Part shown: piece by piece, positions 35,129-44,309 of the stretch
How positions within the stretch are numbered: the stretch's first letter is position 1
Layout: every line of letters begins with the position of its first letter
Assembly: GCA_026936105.1 (NCBI GenBank)
Contig: JAIXKI010000015.1
Span: forward strand, 137,498 to 201,497
Length of the DNA stretch: 64,000 bases
Direction of reading: 5' to 3'
From: Chitinophagales bacterium
Lineage (GTDB): Bacteria > Bacteroidota > Bacteroidia > Chitinophagales > Chitinophagaceae
Made by a program: the position numbers and the translations under genes
Notes under the pieces: model-generated
Told to the model about the DNA's origin: nothing
Seen by the model: the letters and a program-made list of their open reading frames with translations, nothing else
Database searches by the model: none

Positions 35129-36589
35129 TTGGAAAAAAAGTTATCGCTTTTGTTTGAATTCATTTCTATTGAGCATTACCATGCCCTGCTGCAGAAAGAG
35201 ACAATTACTTGTGAGCAGGCTGTACATTTTTATCTTCAGCAAATTGACAAGAACAAGTACCTGAATGTATTTATTGAAGTTTTCGAAGAAGAAGCTTTAG
35301 AAAGAGCAAAGGAACTGGACCTTAAAAGAAAATCGGGCGCCACACCAAAAAAGCTTCATGGGGTAGTAATAGCGATTAAAGATGTGATCTGTTACAAAAA
35401 TCACCAGGTGTCTGCTGCCTCAGATATTCTAAAAGGCTTTATTTCTCTCTATTCGGCAACAGCAGTTGAAAGGCTACTGGAAGAAGATGCAATCATTATC
35501 GGGAGGACCAACTGCGATGAATTTGCTATGGGCTCCACTAATGAAAACTCTGCTTACGGAAAAGTGCTGAATGCAAAAGACAGGACAAGAACACCGGGGG
35601 GCTCGTCAGGAGGATCTGCTGTGGCAATACAGGCGAATTTTTGCATGCTCTCACTGGGGAGCGACACCGGAGGCTCTGTTCGCCAACCCGCTGACTTTTG
35701 CGGTATTGCAGGATTAAAACCCTCCTATGGAAAGATCTCCCGTCATGGCCTTATTGCTTACGCATCTTCTTTTGATCAGATAGGCATTTTCGGAAAAAAT
35801 ATTTCCGATATCAGCAAAGTGCTGGATGTAATATCCGGTCCGGATGAATTTGACAGCACTGTGTCCCATAAAAAAACTGAAACCGGCTTTGTTCCTTTGA
35901 AGGAAAAGAAAAAATTCCGCTTTGCTTATTTTCCTGAAGCATTGGATCATCCTTCTTTAGACACAGAAATTTCGGCTACTATAAAAAATTTCATCAAAGA
36001 ATTAGAAGAAGATGGGAATATTGTGTCTCCATTTTCATTTGAATTGCTCGATTATATCGTTCCTGCGTATTATGTTTTAACAACGGCAGAAGCTTCATCA
36101 AATCTTTCAAGATATGATGGAATCAGGTTTGGCCACCGCACATCCAAACCGGGAATTGATATTGATGAACTTTACAAACAATCAAGAACGGAAGGTTTTG
36201 GTAAAGAAGTGAAACGAAGGATCATGCTGGGATCATTCGTACTTAGTGCCGGATACTATGATGCCTACTACACCAGAGCATTAAAAGTAAGAAGACTCCT
36301 TGTAGAAAAAATCAATGAAGTTCTTACACAATTTGATTTTATAATTATTCCAACAGCTCCGACAACGGCTTTCAAATTAGGTGAAAAGACAAAAGACCCT
36401 GTTTCTATGTACCTCGCCGATATTTATACCGTATTGGCAAATCTGACCGGCATACCCGCTGTTTCAATTCCTCTTTTCCAACACAGTAATGGAATGCCTT
36501 TCGGCCTTCAGATAATGACAAAACAGTATCAGGAAGCACTCCTACTTCAAATCGTCGATTATTTAATGAACAAGCATGCTAAGTCTTAA
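35129..36589 (+). CDS. gatA: Asp-tRNA(Asn)/Glu-tRNA(Gln) amidotransferase subunit A
   Basis: The glutaminase-type amidase subunit that converts Glu-tRNA(Gln) or Asp-tRNA(Asn) to the amide form. The amidase signature is complete: the Lys in GVVIAIKDVICY, GRTNCDEFAMGSTNENSAYG, and the Ser residues of TPGGSSGGSAVAI and SDTGGSVRQPADFCG. No ATG is available at the N-terminus; TTG 35129 or TTG 35150 (FEFISIEHYHALLQ) are the candidates, and the second resembles usual family starts more closely. gatB and gatC are not in the window. Confidence 0.92.
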   Translation: MEKKLSLLFEFISIEHYHALLQKETITCEQAVHFYLQQIDKNKYLNVFIEVFEEEALERAKELDLKRKSGATPKKLHGVVIAIKDVICYKNHQVSAASDILKGFISLYSATAVERLLEEDAIIIGRTNCDEFAMGSTNENSAYGKVLNAKDRTRTPGGSSGGSAVAIQANFCMLSLGSDTGGSVRQPADFCGIAGLKPSYGKISRHGLIAYASSFDQIGIFGKNISDISKVLDVISGPDEFDSTVSHKKTETGFVPLKEKKKFRFAYFPEALDHPSLDTEISATIKNFIKELEEDGNIVSPFSFELLDYIVPAYYVLTTAEASSNLSRYDGIRFGHRTSKPGIDIDELYKQSRTEGFGKEVKRRIMLGSFVLSAGYYDAYYTRALKVRRLLVEKINEVLTQFDFIIIPTAPTTAFKLGEKTKDPVSMYLADIYTVLANLTGIPAVSIPLFQHSNGMPFGLQIMTKQYQEALLLQIVDYLMNKHAKS

Positions 36590-36610
36590 AAAAAATCCCT
36601 ATGCAGGGAT
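36588..36610 (-). terminator. Rho-independent terminator after the acidic-protein gene
   Basis: On the minus strand ATCCCT/AGGGAT with a 4-base loop is followed by a long T run. It overlaps the last bases of gatA, and closes the minus-strand unit that ends at 36648. Confidence 0.7.
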
Positions 36611-36647
36611 CTCAGAATAAAAAAGTAACCTAATCTGAAAATGCGGA

Positions 36648-37070
36648 TCAGAAATCATCCTCCTCATCCTCAAAATTGTCATCGAAGAGATTCATATCCT
36701 TGAATTCATCATCAATTTTAAAATCTTCATCTTCATCATATCCTTTCTTTGCAGTACTCCCTTTCTTACCTTTCGATTTCGGAATATCGAATTCTTCAAA
36801 ATCAGGATCCCATTCTTCCTCTTCTTCTACTTTATCCCAATCATCCACTACATCATCTTCCTCTTCATCATCGTTATCACTGCTTTTTTTTGAGGATGCT
36901 TTGATCCCTTTTCGGCGAGTGTCTCCTATTTCATCTTCCTCCAACTCATCATCATCATCTTCCTCCAGTTGTTTCCTGGGTTTGGAAGAAATTTTCTTTT
37001 GAGTTCCTTTGCCGGAATTATTCCCGGTCTTTTTGGGAGCGTTTTTTTCTTTACCGGATTTTGAAGCCAT
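36648..37070 (-). CDS. Acidic low-complexity protein
   Basis: A 140-residue protein of extreme composition: a Lys/Ser/Gly-rich start (SKSGKEKNAPKKTGNNSGKG), then blocks of Asp and Glu (EEDDDDELEEDE, DDEEEDDVVDDWDKVEEEEEWD) and a DDF end. It is probably intrinsically disordered. No domain is visible; such proteins may bind basic partners or nucleic-acid-binding proteins, which is speculation. It lies 92 bp downstream of purA on the same strand. The opposite strand is open too, but only as the Ser-rich mirror of the Asp/Glu codons. Confidence 0.75.
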   Translation of the reverse strand: MASKSGKEKNAPKKTGNNSGKGTQKKISSKPRKQLEEDDDDELEEDEIGDTRRKGIKASSKKSSDNDDEEEDDVVDDWDKVEEEEEWDPDFEEFDIPKSKGKKGSTAKKGYDEDEDFKIDDEFKDMNLFDDNFEDEEDDF

Positions 37071-37162
37071 AGCATAACAGGATTAGTAGTGTAAAATTTC
37101 AGCGAAGTTTTTAATTCGCCAAATTTTTAAAAGAAATTTTTTTCCTTAAAGATCAGATTATT

Positions 37163-38428
37163 TTATTCTATTGTCAAGAGCTGCTCCCTCTTTGGGCCAT
37201 TGGATATGTAACGGATGGGTACCCCCAGAAATTGATTGATGAACTCAATATACAATTTCATATTTTCAGGCAATTTTTCGTAATCTTTCGCTGCACAGAT
37301 GTCCTTATTCCAGCCGGAAAAACTTTTATAAACAGGTTCCATACTGATTTTTTCCATTTGAAATGGGATTTCAGTACTTTCTCTGCCATTGAGTCTGTAT
37401 GACGTACAAACTTTCAGTTCATTAAATCCATCCAGAACATCGGCTTTGGTCATGACTATTTTCGTAACGCCGTTGATCATGCAGGTATATCGCAAAGCTA
37501 CAAGGTCAATCCAGCCGCAACGCCGGGGTCGTCCTGTGGTCGCTCCAAATTCATTACCTACCTTTCTCAGCTCTTCACCGGTTTCATCGTTCAGCTCTGT
37601 AGGAAACGGCCCGCTACCTACACGGGTGCAATAGGCCTTTGTAATACCGATCACTTCCCTGATACGCTGCGGCGCTACTCCCAATCCCGTACATACTCCT
37701 GCAGAGATCGTATTGGAGGAAGTAACATAAGGGAAAGTTCCGAAATCTATGTCCAGCATGGTACCCTGAGCTCCTTCTGCAAGGACCTTTTTACCCTGGT
37801 TTAATTTTTCATTTATAAAATATTCTCCATTTACAATGTTCAGGCCACGTAGAAAATCAACAGCTTCAAAAAATTCTTCCTCCCATGCAGAAATATCCTC
37901 TGAAAAAGAATAATTATCAAGTAATTTCTGGTGTTTCAACCTGAGCCTGATATAAGAAGTGGTAAAATTTTTATCAAGCAGATCGCCCACTCTTAATCCA
38001 TTCCTTCCTGTCTTATCCATATAAGCTGGGCCAATACCTTTTAAAGTTGAACCGATCTTCTGATTGCCCTTTGATAATTCAGCTGCTTTATCCAATGCCC
38101 GATGAGTAGGGAGTATCAGGTGTGTTCTTTCCGAGATAAAAAGGTTTTTTTTAAGGTCGATCCCAAAAGAACTTACAGTCTCACACTCCTTTTTTAGGGT
38201 CACAGGATCCAGTACTACCCCGTTACCGATAAGATTAACAGTATTCGGATGAAAAACTCCGGATGGGATCTGGTGCAGTACGATCTTTTTATCACCTACA
38301 TAAAGAGTGTGCCCTGCATTAGGTCCGCCCTGAAAACGGGCAATCACATCATAGTCTTTGGCAAACCAGTCAACAATCTTTCCCTTTCCTTCATCTCCCC
38401 ATTGTAGTCCGAGAATTACATCTACCAT
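37163..38428 (-). CDS. purA: Adenylosuccinate synthetase
   Basis: Joins IMP and aspartate using GTP in AMP synthesis. The 421-residue protein shows the N-terminal P-loop LQWGDEGKGKIVDWFA, GGPNAGHTL, GIGPAYMDKTGRNGLR, the VLAEGAQGTMLDIDFGTFPYVTSSNT segment and TTGRPRRCGWIDLVAL. Length and motifs are normal. Confidence 0.97.
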   Translation of the reverse strand: MVDVILGLQWGDEGKGKIVDWFAKDYDVIARFQGGPNAGHTLYVGDKKIVLHQIPSGVFHPNTVNLIGNGVVLDPVTLKKECETVSSFGIDLKKNLFISERTHLILPTHRALDKAAELSKGNQKIGSTLKGIGPAYMDKTGRNGLRVGDLLDKNFTTSYIRLRLKHQKLLDNYSFSEDISAWEEEFFEAVDFLRGLNIVNGEYFINEKLNQGKKVLAEGAQGTMLDIDFGTFPYVTSSNTISAGVCTGLGVAPQRIREVIGITKAYCTRVGSGPFPTELNDETGEELRKVGNEFGATTGRPRRCGWIDLVALRYTCMINGVTKIVMTKADVLDGFNELKVCTSYRLNGRESTEIPFQMEKISMEPVYKSFSGWNKDICAAKDYEKLPENMKLYIEFINQFLGVPIRYISNGPKREQLLTIE

Positions 38429-38614
38429 ATTTATTTCATGTATTCAGCATCGCAAAAATAACCTTTGAAGAAAGGATAAGCGAATTTAATCAAGATCGTA
38501 GCAGGAATATTTATTCACATTTACCGTTGAAAAGCTTCCATTCATTAAAAAACATTGGCGATAGCCTTCATCTTCCTCCACTTTTCGGACACTCATTCTT
38601 TCCTTACTAAATTT

Positions 38615-40855
38615 TCAGGTGTCATAACGTTCTACGGATTCTATACCTGGCAAGTCCTTCAGACGATGCACCAGGGCATCAAGCTCTTCTTTGTCATGAA
38701 CGAATAACTTAATATTTCCTTCAAACAAGCCTTCCTTTGCCTCAATGGTAATGGCAGAAATATTGATCTTCAATTCACCTGAAATCAGGTTGGTGATCTT
38801 ATTGACTACGCCTACATCATCAAGTCCGACAATTTTCAGGCCGGTGAGGAAAGAGATCTCTTTGTTCTTTGCCCACTTGGTCTTTACAACACGGTGGCCA
38901 TAATTAGCCATCAATTTAGCTGCATTGGGACAATTGGTACGATGAATGGTCAATCCTTTCCCGGTAGTGACAAATCCAAAAACGTCATCTCCCGGAATCG
39001 GTTTGCAACAATTGGCGAGATTATATACTATTTTATCACTGCTCTCTCCAAAGATAATCAGCTCAGCGTCTTTTTTTGGAATTTGATGCTGATGGGAAAG
39101 CAGTTCAGTCTTTTGCTCAGTTACCGGCTTGACCGGCTTGGGGGCTTCAAGTTTATCGCCCAGCACTTTGAATTCTTTCAGATCTTTAAGGTCAATGTTC
39201 TTTACTGCCACCTGATAAAAAAAATCCAGTGGTGACGGCAGTTTATACCATTGCATCAATTCATCAATATTGTACTGGGTAAAAGCAGCACCCATTCCTT
39301 CCAGTTTTCTTTGTACCATATATTTTCCATCCTCAGCAATTTTTCTTTTTTCTTCTTTTAATGCGTCCCGGATTCTGCCTCTTGCTTTGGAAGTAACCAC
39401 AAAATTCAACCAATCCTCAGAAGGTTTCTGCTTATTGGAAGTAATGATCTCCACCTGGTCGCCGCTTCTTAATTTATGGCTGATTGGTACCAGCTTATGG
39501 TTTACCTTGGCTCCTATCGTTTTCCCCCCGATAGCGCTATGAATGGAAAATGCAAAATCAAGTGCAGACGATCCCACCGGCAACATTTTTACATCTCCTT
39601 TCGGAGTATATACATAAATTTCTTCTGCAAGAAAACTGGTCTTGAAATCCTGTAAGAAATCCACGCTATCTGTTTCCTGATTGGAAATCATTTCCCTGAT
39701 CTGCTGAAACCATTTATCAAACCGGCTTTCATCGGTAGTGCCCTCTTTATATTTCCAATGCGCTGCCAATCCCTTTTCAGCAATTTCATTCATCCTTTTA
39801 CTTCTGATCTGCACTTCCACCCAACGGCCTTCCGGTCCCATTACCGTGGTGTGCAAAGCCTCATAGCCATTTGCTTTGGGATTGCTCAACCAGTCCCTTA
39901 ATCTTTCCGGTGCAGGCGTGTACTCATCTGTTATCATAGAATAGATCTTCCAGCAATCCTCTTTTTCTTTTTCGGGAGGAGAATCAATAATAACCCGGAT
40001 GGCAAAGAGATCGTACACTTCTTCAAAAGAAATTTCTTTCTTTTTCATTTTTGTCCAGATCGAGTGAATACTTTTAGGACGGCCATAGATTTCTGCCTTA
40101 AAATTATTTTCCTCCAGTTTTTCTTTCAGAGGTTTGATGAACTCAGTGATGAAGCGGGTACGTTCTCTTTTTGTTTCGGCAAGTTTTCGAACAATTTCCC
40201 TGTATATTTCCGGCTCAAGGTATTTCATCGCCAGGTCTTCCATCTCGGTTTTGATATTGTAAAGACCCATTCTGTGTGCCAGAGGGGCATACACATAAAC
40301 CGTTTCAGAAGCGATCTTTAACTGGCTCTCTCTTTTCACACTGTCCAGCGTTCTCATGTTATGAAGCCGGTCAGCCAGTTTGATAAGTATCACCCGGGGG
40401 TCATCCGTAAGCGTTAATAATATCTTTTTGAAATTCTCTGCCTGCTTGGAAGCGTTTATATCAATTACATTGGAGATTTTGGTCAACCCATCTACTATCC
40501 TTGCGATCTCAGAACCAAATTCCCGCTGAATGTCTTCAAGGGTTACATCAGTATCTTCTACTGTATCATGCAGTAAAGAACATATAGTTGATCGAATACC
40601 AAGTCCGATCTCTTCCACACAGATTTTAGCGACTGCAATAGGATGCAAAATATAAGGCTCACCGCTTTTACGTCTCATGGATTTATGAGCTTCGGCAGCC
40701 ATCTGAAAAGCGGTACGGATCTGAGCTTTACCTCCGGGTTTCAATTTCAATTTTGCCTTGAGAGATCTCAGCAAAGAACGGTATTCCCTCAGTATAAGTT
40801 TCTTCTCCTGCTCCTCGTTAAGATTATATTTAGGCGTTTTTGCAATTGTTTCCAT
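38615..40855 (-). CDS. RelA/SpoT-family (p)ppGpp synthetase/hydrolase
   Basis: A 746-residue alarmone enzyme. The N-terminal HD hydrolase domain is intact (SLLHDTVEDTDVTLEDI and IKLADRLHNMRTL), so degradation activity is likely. The synthetase domain has RPKSIHSIWTKMKKKEISFEEVYDLFAIRVI and YEALHTTVMGPEGRWVEVQIRSK. TGS (EIYVYTPKGDVKMLPVGSSALDFAFSIH), a Cys-rich zinc-finger region (NLANCCKPIPGD...TNCPNA) and a C-terminal ACT domain follow, making it a bifunctional long Rel. It precedes purA on the same strand with a 186-bp gap. Confidence 0.95.
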   Translation of the reverse strand: METIAKTPKYNLNEEQEKKLILREYRSLLRSLKAKLKLKPGGKAQIRTAFQMAAEAHKSMRRKSGEPYILHPIAVAKICVEEIGLGIRSTICSLLHDTVEDTDVTLEDIQREFGSEIARIVDGLTKISNVIDINASKQAENFKKILLTLTDDPRVILIKLADRLHNMRTLDSVKRESQLKIASETVYVYAPLAHRMGLYNIKTEMEDLAMKYLEPEIYREIVRKLAETKRERTRFITEFIKPLKEKLEENNFKAEIYGRPKSIHSIWTKMKKKEISFEEVYDLFAIRVIIDSPPEKEKEDCWKIYSMITDEYTPAPERLRDWLSNPKANGYEALHTTVMGPEGRWVEVQIRSKRMNEIAEKGLAAHWKYKEGTTDESRFDKWFQQIREMISNQETDSVDFLQDFKTSFLAEEIYVYTPKGDVKMLPVGSSALDFAFSIHSAIGGKTIGAKVNHKLVPISHKLRSGDQVEIITSNKQKPSEDWLNFVVTSKARGRIRDALKEEKRKIAEDGKYMVQRKLEGMGAAFTQYNIDELMQWYKLPSPLDFFYQVAVKNIDLKDLKEFKVLGDKLEAPKPVKPVTEQKTELLSHQHQIPKKDAELIIFGESSDKIVYNLANCCKPIPGDDVFGFVTTGKGLTIHRTNCPNAAKLMANYGHRVVKTKWAKNKEISFLTGLKIVGLDDVGVVNKITNLISGELKINISAITIEAKEGLFEGNIKLFVHDKEELDALVHRLKDLPGIESVERYDT

Positions 40856-40908
40856 TCATCCAAATTTACGCAAAAGAAATGCCTTGCAGAAAGTCGGGCT
40901 AAATGACC

Positions 40909-40916
40909 TACATTTG
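40909..40916 (+). promoter_or_regulatory. Putative promoter for the tRNA-Leu transcript
   Basis: TACATTTG, followed by C, is an exact TAnnTTTG match. A TTG at 40884-40886 lies 22 bases upstream, close to the expected -33 spacing. It is the best promoter match in the window, and is 183 bases before tRNA-Leu. Confidence 0.55.
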
Positions 40917-40920
40917 CAGC

Positions 40921-41090
40921 CCAAATTTCAGGCTTAGAGCCATTCCGTCATAACGGCGGATTACATATCAGAAAACATTGGAACGATTGGCCTGAATTGG
41001 GAAAAAGAGTTTGCCGCTGCGGTGAACCTTCCTGACGGAAGGCAGGATTGGCAGTCTTACCGGCAACTTAAAAAACAGTTCTATGAGTAT
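40921..41090 (+). other. Structured leader between promoter and tRNA-Leu
   Basis: The sequence right after the promoter contains nested inverted repeats: TTTCAGGC/GCCTGAA (40926-40933 with 40990-40996, extended by a few bulged pairs) enclosing CCGT-CATA-ACGG, then TTGCCG/CGGCAA (41011-41016 with 41061-41066) enclosing the perfect CCTTCC-TGAC-GGAAGG (41027-41042). This suggests a two-domain transcribed RNA. A stop-free frame of about 55 codons also covers it but has no start codon and ends inside the tRNA. It could be a small RNA, a processed tRNA leader, or a gene remnant. Confidence 0.4.
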
Positions 41091-41098
41091 TTAATACT

Positions 41099-41183
41099 GC
41101 GGGTGTGGTGAAATTGGTAGACATACCAGACTTAGGATCTGGCGCCGCAAGGCATGGGGGTTCGAGTCCCTCCACCCGCACCA
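41099..41183 (+). tRNA. tRNA-Leu (anticodon UAG)
   Basis: An 85-base tRNA with acceptor stem GCGGGTG/CACCCGC, discriminator A and an encoded CCA. The anticodon stem CCAGA/TCTGG surrounds the loop CTTAGGA, giving anticodon UAG, which reads CUA and related Leu codons. A variable arm and the T loop TTCGAGT are present, as expected of a type-II tRNA-Leu. Confidence 0.95.
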
Positions 41184-41261
41184 ATTTAAGGTTCAGGAAA
41201 TCAGGTGAATCACAATTATCAACTTTTGACTTTCCGGAACTGCATAAAATAGAATTTTGAA

Positions 41262-42638
41262 ATGGCTACAATTACAAAAGAAAGCATCGGACCGCTCCAT
41301 GAAAAACTGACGGTTAAACTGGAAAAGACAGATTACCTGCCTGCTTTTGAAAAAGCTTTGAAAGATTATTCAAAAAAGGCAAATATCCCCGGATTCAGGA
41401 AAGGAATGGTTCCTGCCAGCCTGATCAAGAAAATGTATGGCCCTTCCGTTTTTACTGATGAAGTGGTTCGTTCTGTTGACCGGGAACTGATCAAATACAT
41501 TGAAACCGACAAGCTGGACATTTTCGCACAGCCCTTGCCTCTTGAAAACGATATCCGCCAGCTGGACATGAACAATCCTGCCGAATATGTATTTCATTTT
41601 GAAGTAGGAATGAGGCCGGATTTCAACCTGCCGGATCTTTCCAAAGCAGCAATTACCCGATACAAGGTAACAGTGACTGATGAGATGTTGAATAATGAAG
41701 TGACCCGTCTTCAAAACCGTTACGGAAATATGAAAGACGAAGAAACAGTAAACAATGATGAAAATGTTTTGAATGTAACTCTCACCGAATCAGATGTTAA
41801 CGGCAATGAAACAGAAACCGGGATTAGAAAAGATAATTCGCTCCTGTTAAAATATTTCAAAGAAGATTTCAGGAAACACCTTACCGGCAAGAAAGTAAAC
41901 GACCATGCGATATTGCAACTGTCCGCTGCCTTTGATGACAAAGAAAGGGAATGGATCATGGAAGACCTCGGGTTAGACAATAACGATGCCACTTCTGCCG
42001 GGAAATATTTTAAACTGGTAATTACCAAGATCGGCTTACTGGAGAAAAGAGAATTGAATGAAGATTTTTTCAAACAATTATACCCTGACCTGGAATTAAA
42101 AACTGAAGAAGAGTTTCGGGGCAAGATCAGGGAAGAAATACAGGCACACTGGGAAAATCAAGCCCGGAACCAGATCCAGGACCAGGTGTATCATGAACTA
42201 ATCAACCATACGTCTATCAATTTCCCGGAAATATTTTTAAAGAAATGGATCAAAACGCAAGGAGAAAATCCAAAAACAGATGAAGAAGCAGAAAATGAAT
42301 TTCCCGTCTTTATCAGCCAACTGAAATGGTCCCTCATCACTGGCAAGATCGTAAAAGAAAATAATATAGAAGTTAAGCCTGAAGAGATCAGAAGTTTTGC
42401 CCTGCAGCAATTGCTTGGATACATGGGCATAAATGCTGCTATGGAACAGCAGGATTGGATCAAGGATTATCTGGATAAAATGATGAAGGATCGCAAATAT
42501 GTGGAAGATGCTTTTAACAGAATACAAACTCAAAAGATCCTGGAATGGGCAGAGCAACAGGTGAAACCGACAGATAAAGTGATCAGTGCTGAAGAATTCA
42601 CACAAATGGTCGAAGCACACCAGCACCATCATCATTAA
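41262..42638 (+). CDS. tig: Trigger factor, peptidyl-prolyl isomerase chaperone
   Basis: A ribosome-bound chaperone. The N-terminal ribosome-binding motif is IPGFRKGMVPASLIKKMYG (about residues 37-55). The middle part is divergent from the FKBP domain of E. coli Tig, and the C-terminal helical domain (NQIQDQVYHELINH..., VEDAFNRIQTQKILEWAEQQV) is complete. The protein ends in QHHHH, a natural His-rich tail. The 458-residue length is normal. The two clpP genes and clpX follow, the usual quality-control cluster. Confidence 0.92.
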   Translation: MATITKESIGPLHEKLTVKLEKTDYLPAFEKALKDYSKKANIPGFRKGMVPASLIKKMYGPSVFTDEVVRSVDRELIKYIETDKLDIFAQPLPLENDIRQLDMNNPAEYVFHFEVGMRPDFNLPDLSKAAITRYKVTVTDEMLNNEVTRLQNRYGNMKDEETVNNDENVLNVTLTESDVNGNETETGIRKDNSLLLKYFKEDFRKHLTGKKVNDHAILQLSAAFDDKEREWIMEDLGLDNNDATSAGKYFKLVITKIGLLEKRELNEDFFKQLYPDLELKTEEEFRGKIREEIQAHWENQARNQIQDQVYHELINHTSINFPEIFLKKWIKTQGENPKTDEEAENEFPVFISQLKWSLITGKIVKENNIEVKPEEIRSFALQQLLGYMGINAAMEQQDWIKDYLDKMMKDRKYVEDAFNRIQTQKILEWAEQQVKPTDKVISAEEFTQMVEAHQHHHH

Positions 42639-42792
42639 TCCGGAAACAAATTAGAGCTAGCTTCCATTCAGGCCCGGCAATACATTTGCCAAATCGTCCT
42701 GATATTTTCGTGTTTTATTCGCCAATTTTGCTGTTTTGGCATTTGGACGGATATTTGATACTTAGAAAAGACAATTCAACAAAAAGATCATT

Positions 42793-43485
42793 ATGAGTTT
42801 TCAGTCAGAATTTGAAAAATATGCGATAAAGCATCGCAGATTATCCGGTAATACACTACATAGCTACGCATCACACCTGGTAACGGCGCTTACACCCAAT
42901 ATTATTGAAGAACGGCCTATGAATGTTGCCGTGATGGATGTGTACAGCCGTCTGATGATGGACCGGATCATCTTCCTGGGTTATCCCATCAATGATGAAG
43001 TGGCCAATATTGTTACGGCTCAGTTACTTTTCCTGGATTCCACCGATAGAACAAGGGATATCAATATGTATATAAACAGTCCCGGCGGGAGTGTTTATTC
43101 GGGGCTTGGAGTGTATGACACCATGCAATATGTTACTCCGGATGTTGCTACCATTTGCATAGGCATTGCTGCCTCCATGGCATCAGTGCTGCTGGCTGCA
43201 GGCACAAAAGGAAAAAGAGCAGCCCTGAAGCATGCGAGAGTGATGATGCATCAGCCCAGCGGTGCCATTGGCGGTCAGGCAAGTGATATTGAGATTACAG
43301 TAGCTGAAATCAAAAAATTAAAATCAGAACTGTATGAAGTGATCAGCAATCACTCGGGAAAACCATTCAAACAAATTGAAAAAGATTTTGACCGTGATCA
43401 CTGGATGACTGCAGCGGAAGCAAAAGAATATGGATTGGTGGATGAAGTGCTGGCGATCAATACCAGAAAAGACAAGAAAGACTAA
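42793..43485 (+). CDS. clpP: ATP-dependent Clp protease proteolytic subunit (first copy)
   Basis: A 230-residue serine protease of the Clp complex. The catalytic triad is present: Ser about 128 in GIAASMASVLLAAG, His about 153 in VMMHQPSG and Asp about 202 in DRDHWMT. The oxyanion segment is INSPGGSVYSG. The N-terminus (about 35 residues before NIIEERPMNVAV) is longer than in E. coli ClpP and may be a propeptide. A second, diverged clpP follows after 49 bp. Confidence 0.95.
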   Translation: MSFQSEFEKYAIKHRRLSGNTLHSYASHLVTALTPNIIEERPMNVAVMDVYSRLMMDRIIFLGYPINDEVANIVTAQLLFLDSTDRTRDINMYINSPGGSVYSGLGVYDTMQYVTPDVATICIGIAASMASVLLAAGTKGKRAALKHARVMMHQPSGAIGGQASDIEITVAEIKKLKSELYEVISNHSGKPFKQIEKDFDRDHWMTAAEAKEYGLVDEVLAINTRKDKKD

Positions 43486-43534
43486 TAATTGCAAGGAATA
43501 TTATATTGAATTTTAAAAGAAAAAGTAAAGACAA

Positions 43535-44164
43535 ATGGATCCAAAAAAGTTTTCACTCTACGATTGGAGAGCAGACGATGAGGAAGAAAGCGAAGATCAG
43601 CCCAAGTCTGATCTGATGATTTATAAAAAGCGGATCGAAAAATATTTCTTTGAACGCAGGATCGTTCAACTTTGGGGAGTGGTTGATGACAGATCCGCAA
43701 AAGACGTGGTTACAAAGTTGCTTTTATTGGATGCTGACAAGCAGGGTGAAGAGATCAAATTTTACATTAACAGTCCGGGTGGTGTGGTCACTAGCGGTAT
43801 GGTTATCTACGACACGATGAGAATGCTACAATCGCCTGTCAGCACCATTTGCATGGGATTGGCAGCTTCCATGGGAAGTATTTTGCTTAGTGGCGGAGTA
43901 AAAGGTAAAAGATATATTTATCCTCATGGTGAAGTAATGATCCATCAGCCTTCATTAGGTGGTTATATACAGGGAGTAAGCGCCGACCTGGAGATTCAGG
44001 CAAAACAAACCAGGCGGGTTAAAGAGATCGGCGCAAAGATCCTGGCCGATAATTGCGGGAAAACCATTCAACAGATAATGAAAGATTTCGACCGTGATTA
44101 CTGGATGGATGCAGAGGAAGCTCTGGAATACGGAATAGTTGATCAAATTGTTGATAAAATATAA
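43535..44164 (+). CDS. clpP: ATP-dependent Clp protease proteolytic subunit (second copy)
   Basis: A 209-residue ClpP paralogue with an intact triad: Ser about 112 in GLAASMGSILLSGG, His about 137 in VMIHQPSLGG and Asp in FDRDYWMDAEEAL. The N-terminus is unusual: about 25 acidic residues (DWRADDEEESEDQ) precede KKRIEKYFFERRIVQLWG. The two copies differ clearly, so this is not a recent duplication. They may form mixed rings or serve different adaptors. clpX follows after 145 bp. Confidence 0.93.
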   Translation: MDPKKFSLYDWRADDEEESEDQPKSDLMIYKKRIEKYFFERRIVQLWGVVDDRSAKDVVTKLLLLDADKQGEEIKFYINSPGGVVTSGMVIYDTMRMLQSPVSTICMGLAASMGSILLSGGVKGKRYIYPHGEVMIHQPSLGGYIQGVSADLEIQAKQTRRVKEIGAKILADNCGKTIQQIMKDFDRDYWMDAEEALEYGIVDQIVDKI

Positions 44165-44260
44165 CCGCCTGACCATAAAGCGGTAACATATTATCACAGA
44201 TAAAATCTCAGCAGAAAGTACAGATTTATCAAATAATACTTTCAAATCAGAATCGTTTTA

Positions 44261-44268
44261 TAATTTTG
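44261..44268 (+). promoter_or_regulatory. Putative -7 promoter element for clpX
   Basis: TAATTTTG, an exact TAnnTTTG match followed by CA, lies 41 bases before the clpX ATG, suggesting clpX can be transcribed apart from the clpP genes. Confidence 0.45.
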
Positions 44269-44309
44269 CAGCAGCATAAAAAGGTCTGATTACTTAGCTT
44301 TTCATCTTT

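Noticed and set aside
36676-37002. Ser-rich plus-strand frame of 108 codons
   Set aside because: It is the mirror of the Asp/Glu-codon runs in the acidic protein on the other strand.
40937-41110. Small protein gene before tRNA-Leu
   Set aside because: The frame is plausible in composition but lacks a start codon and its stop is inside the tRNA; RNA structure explains the region better.
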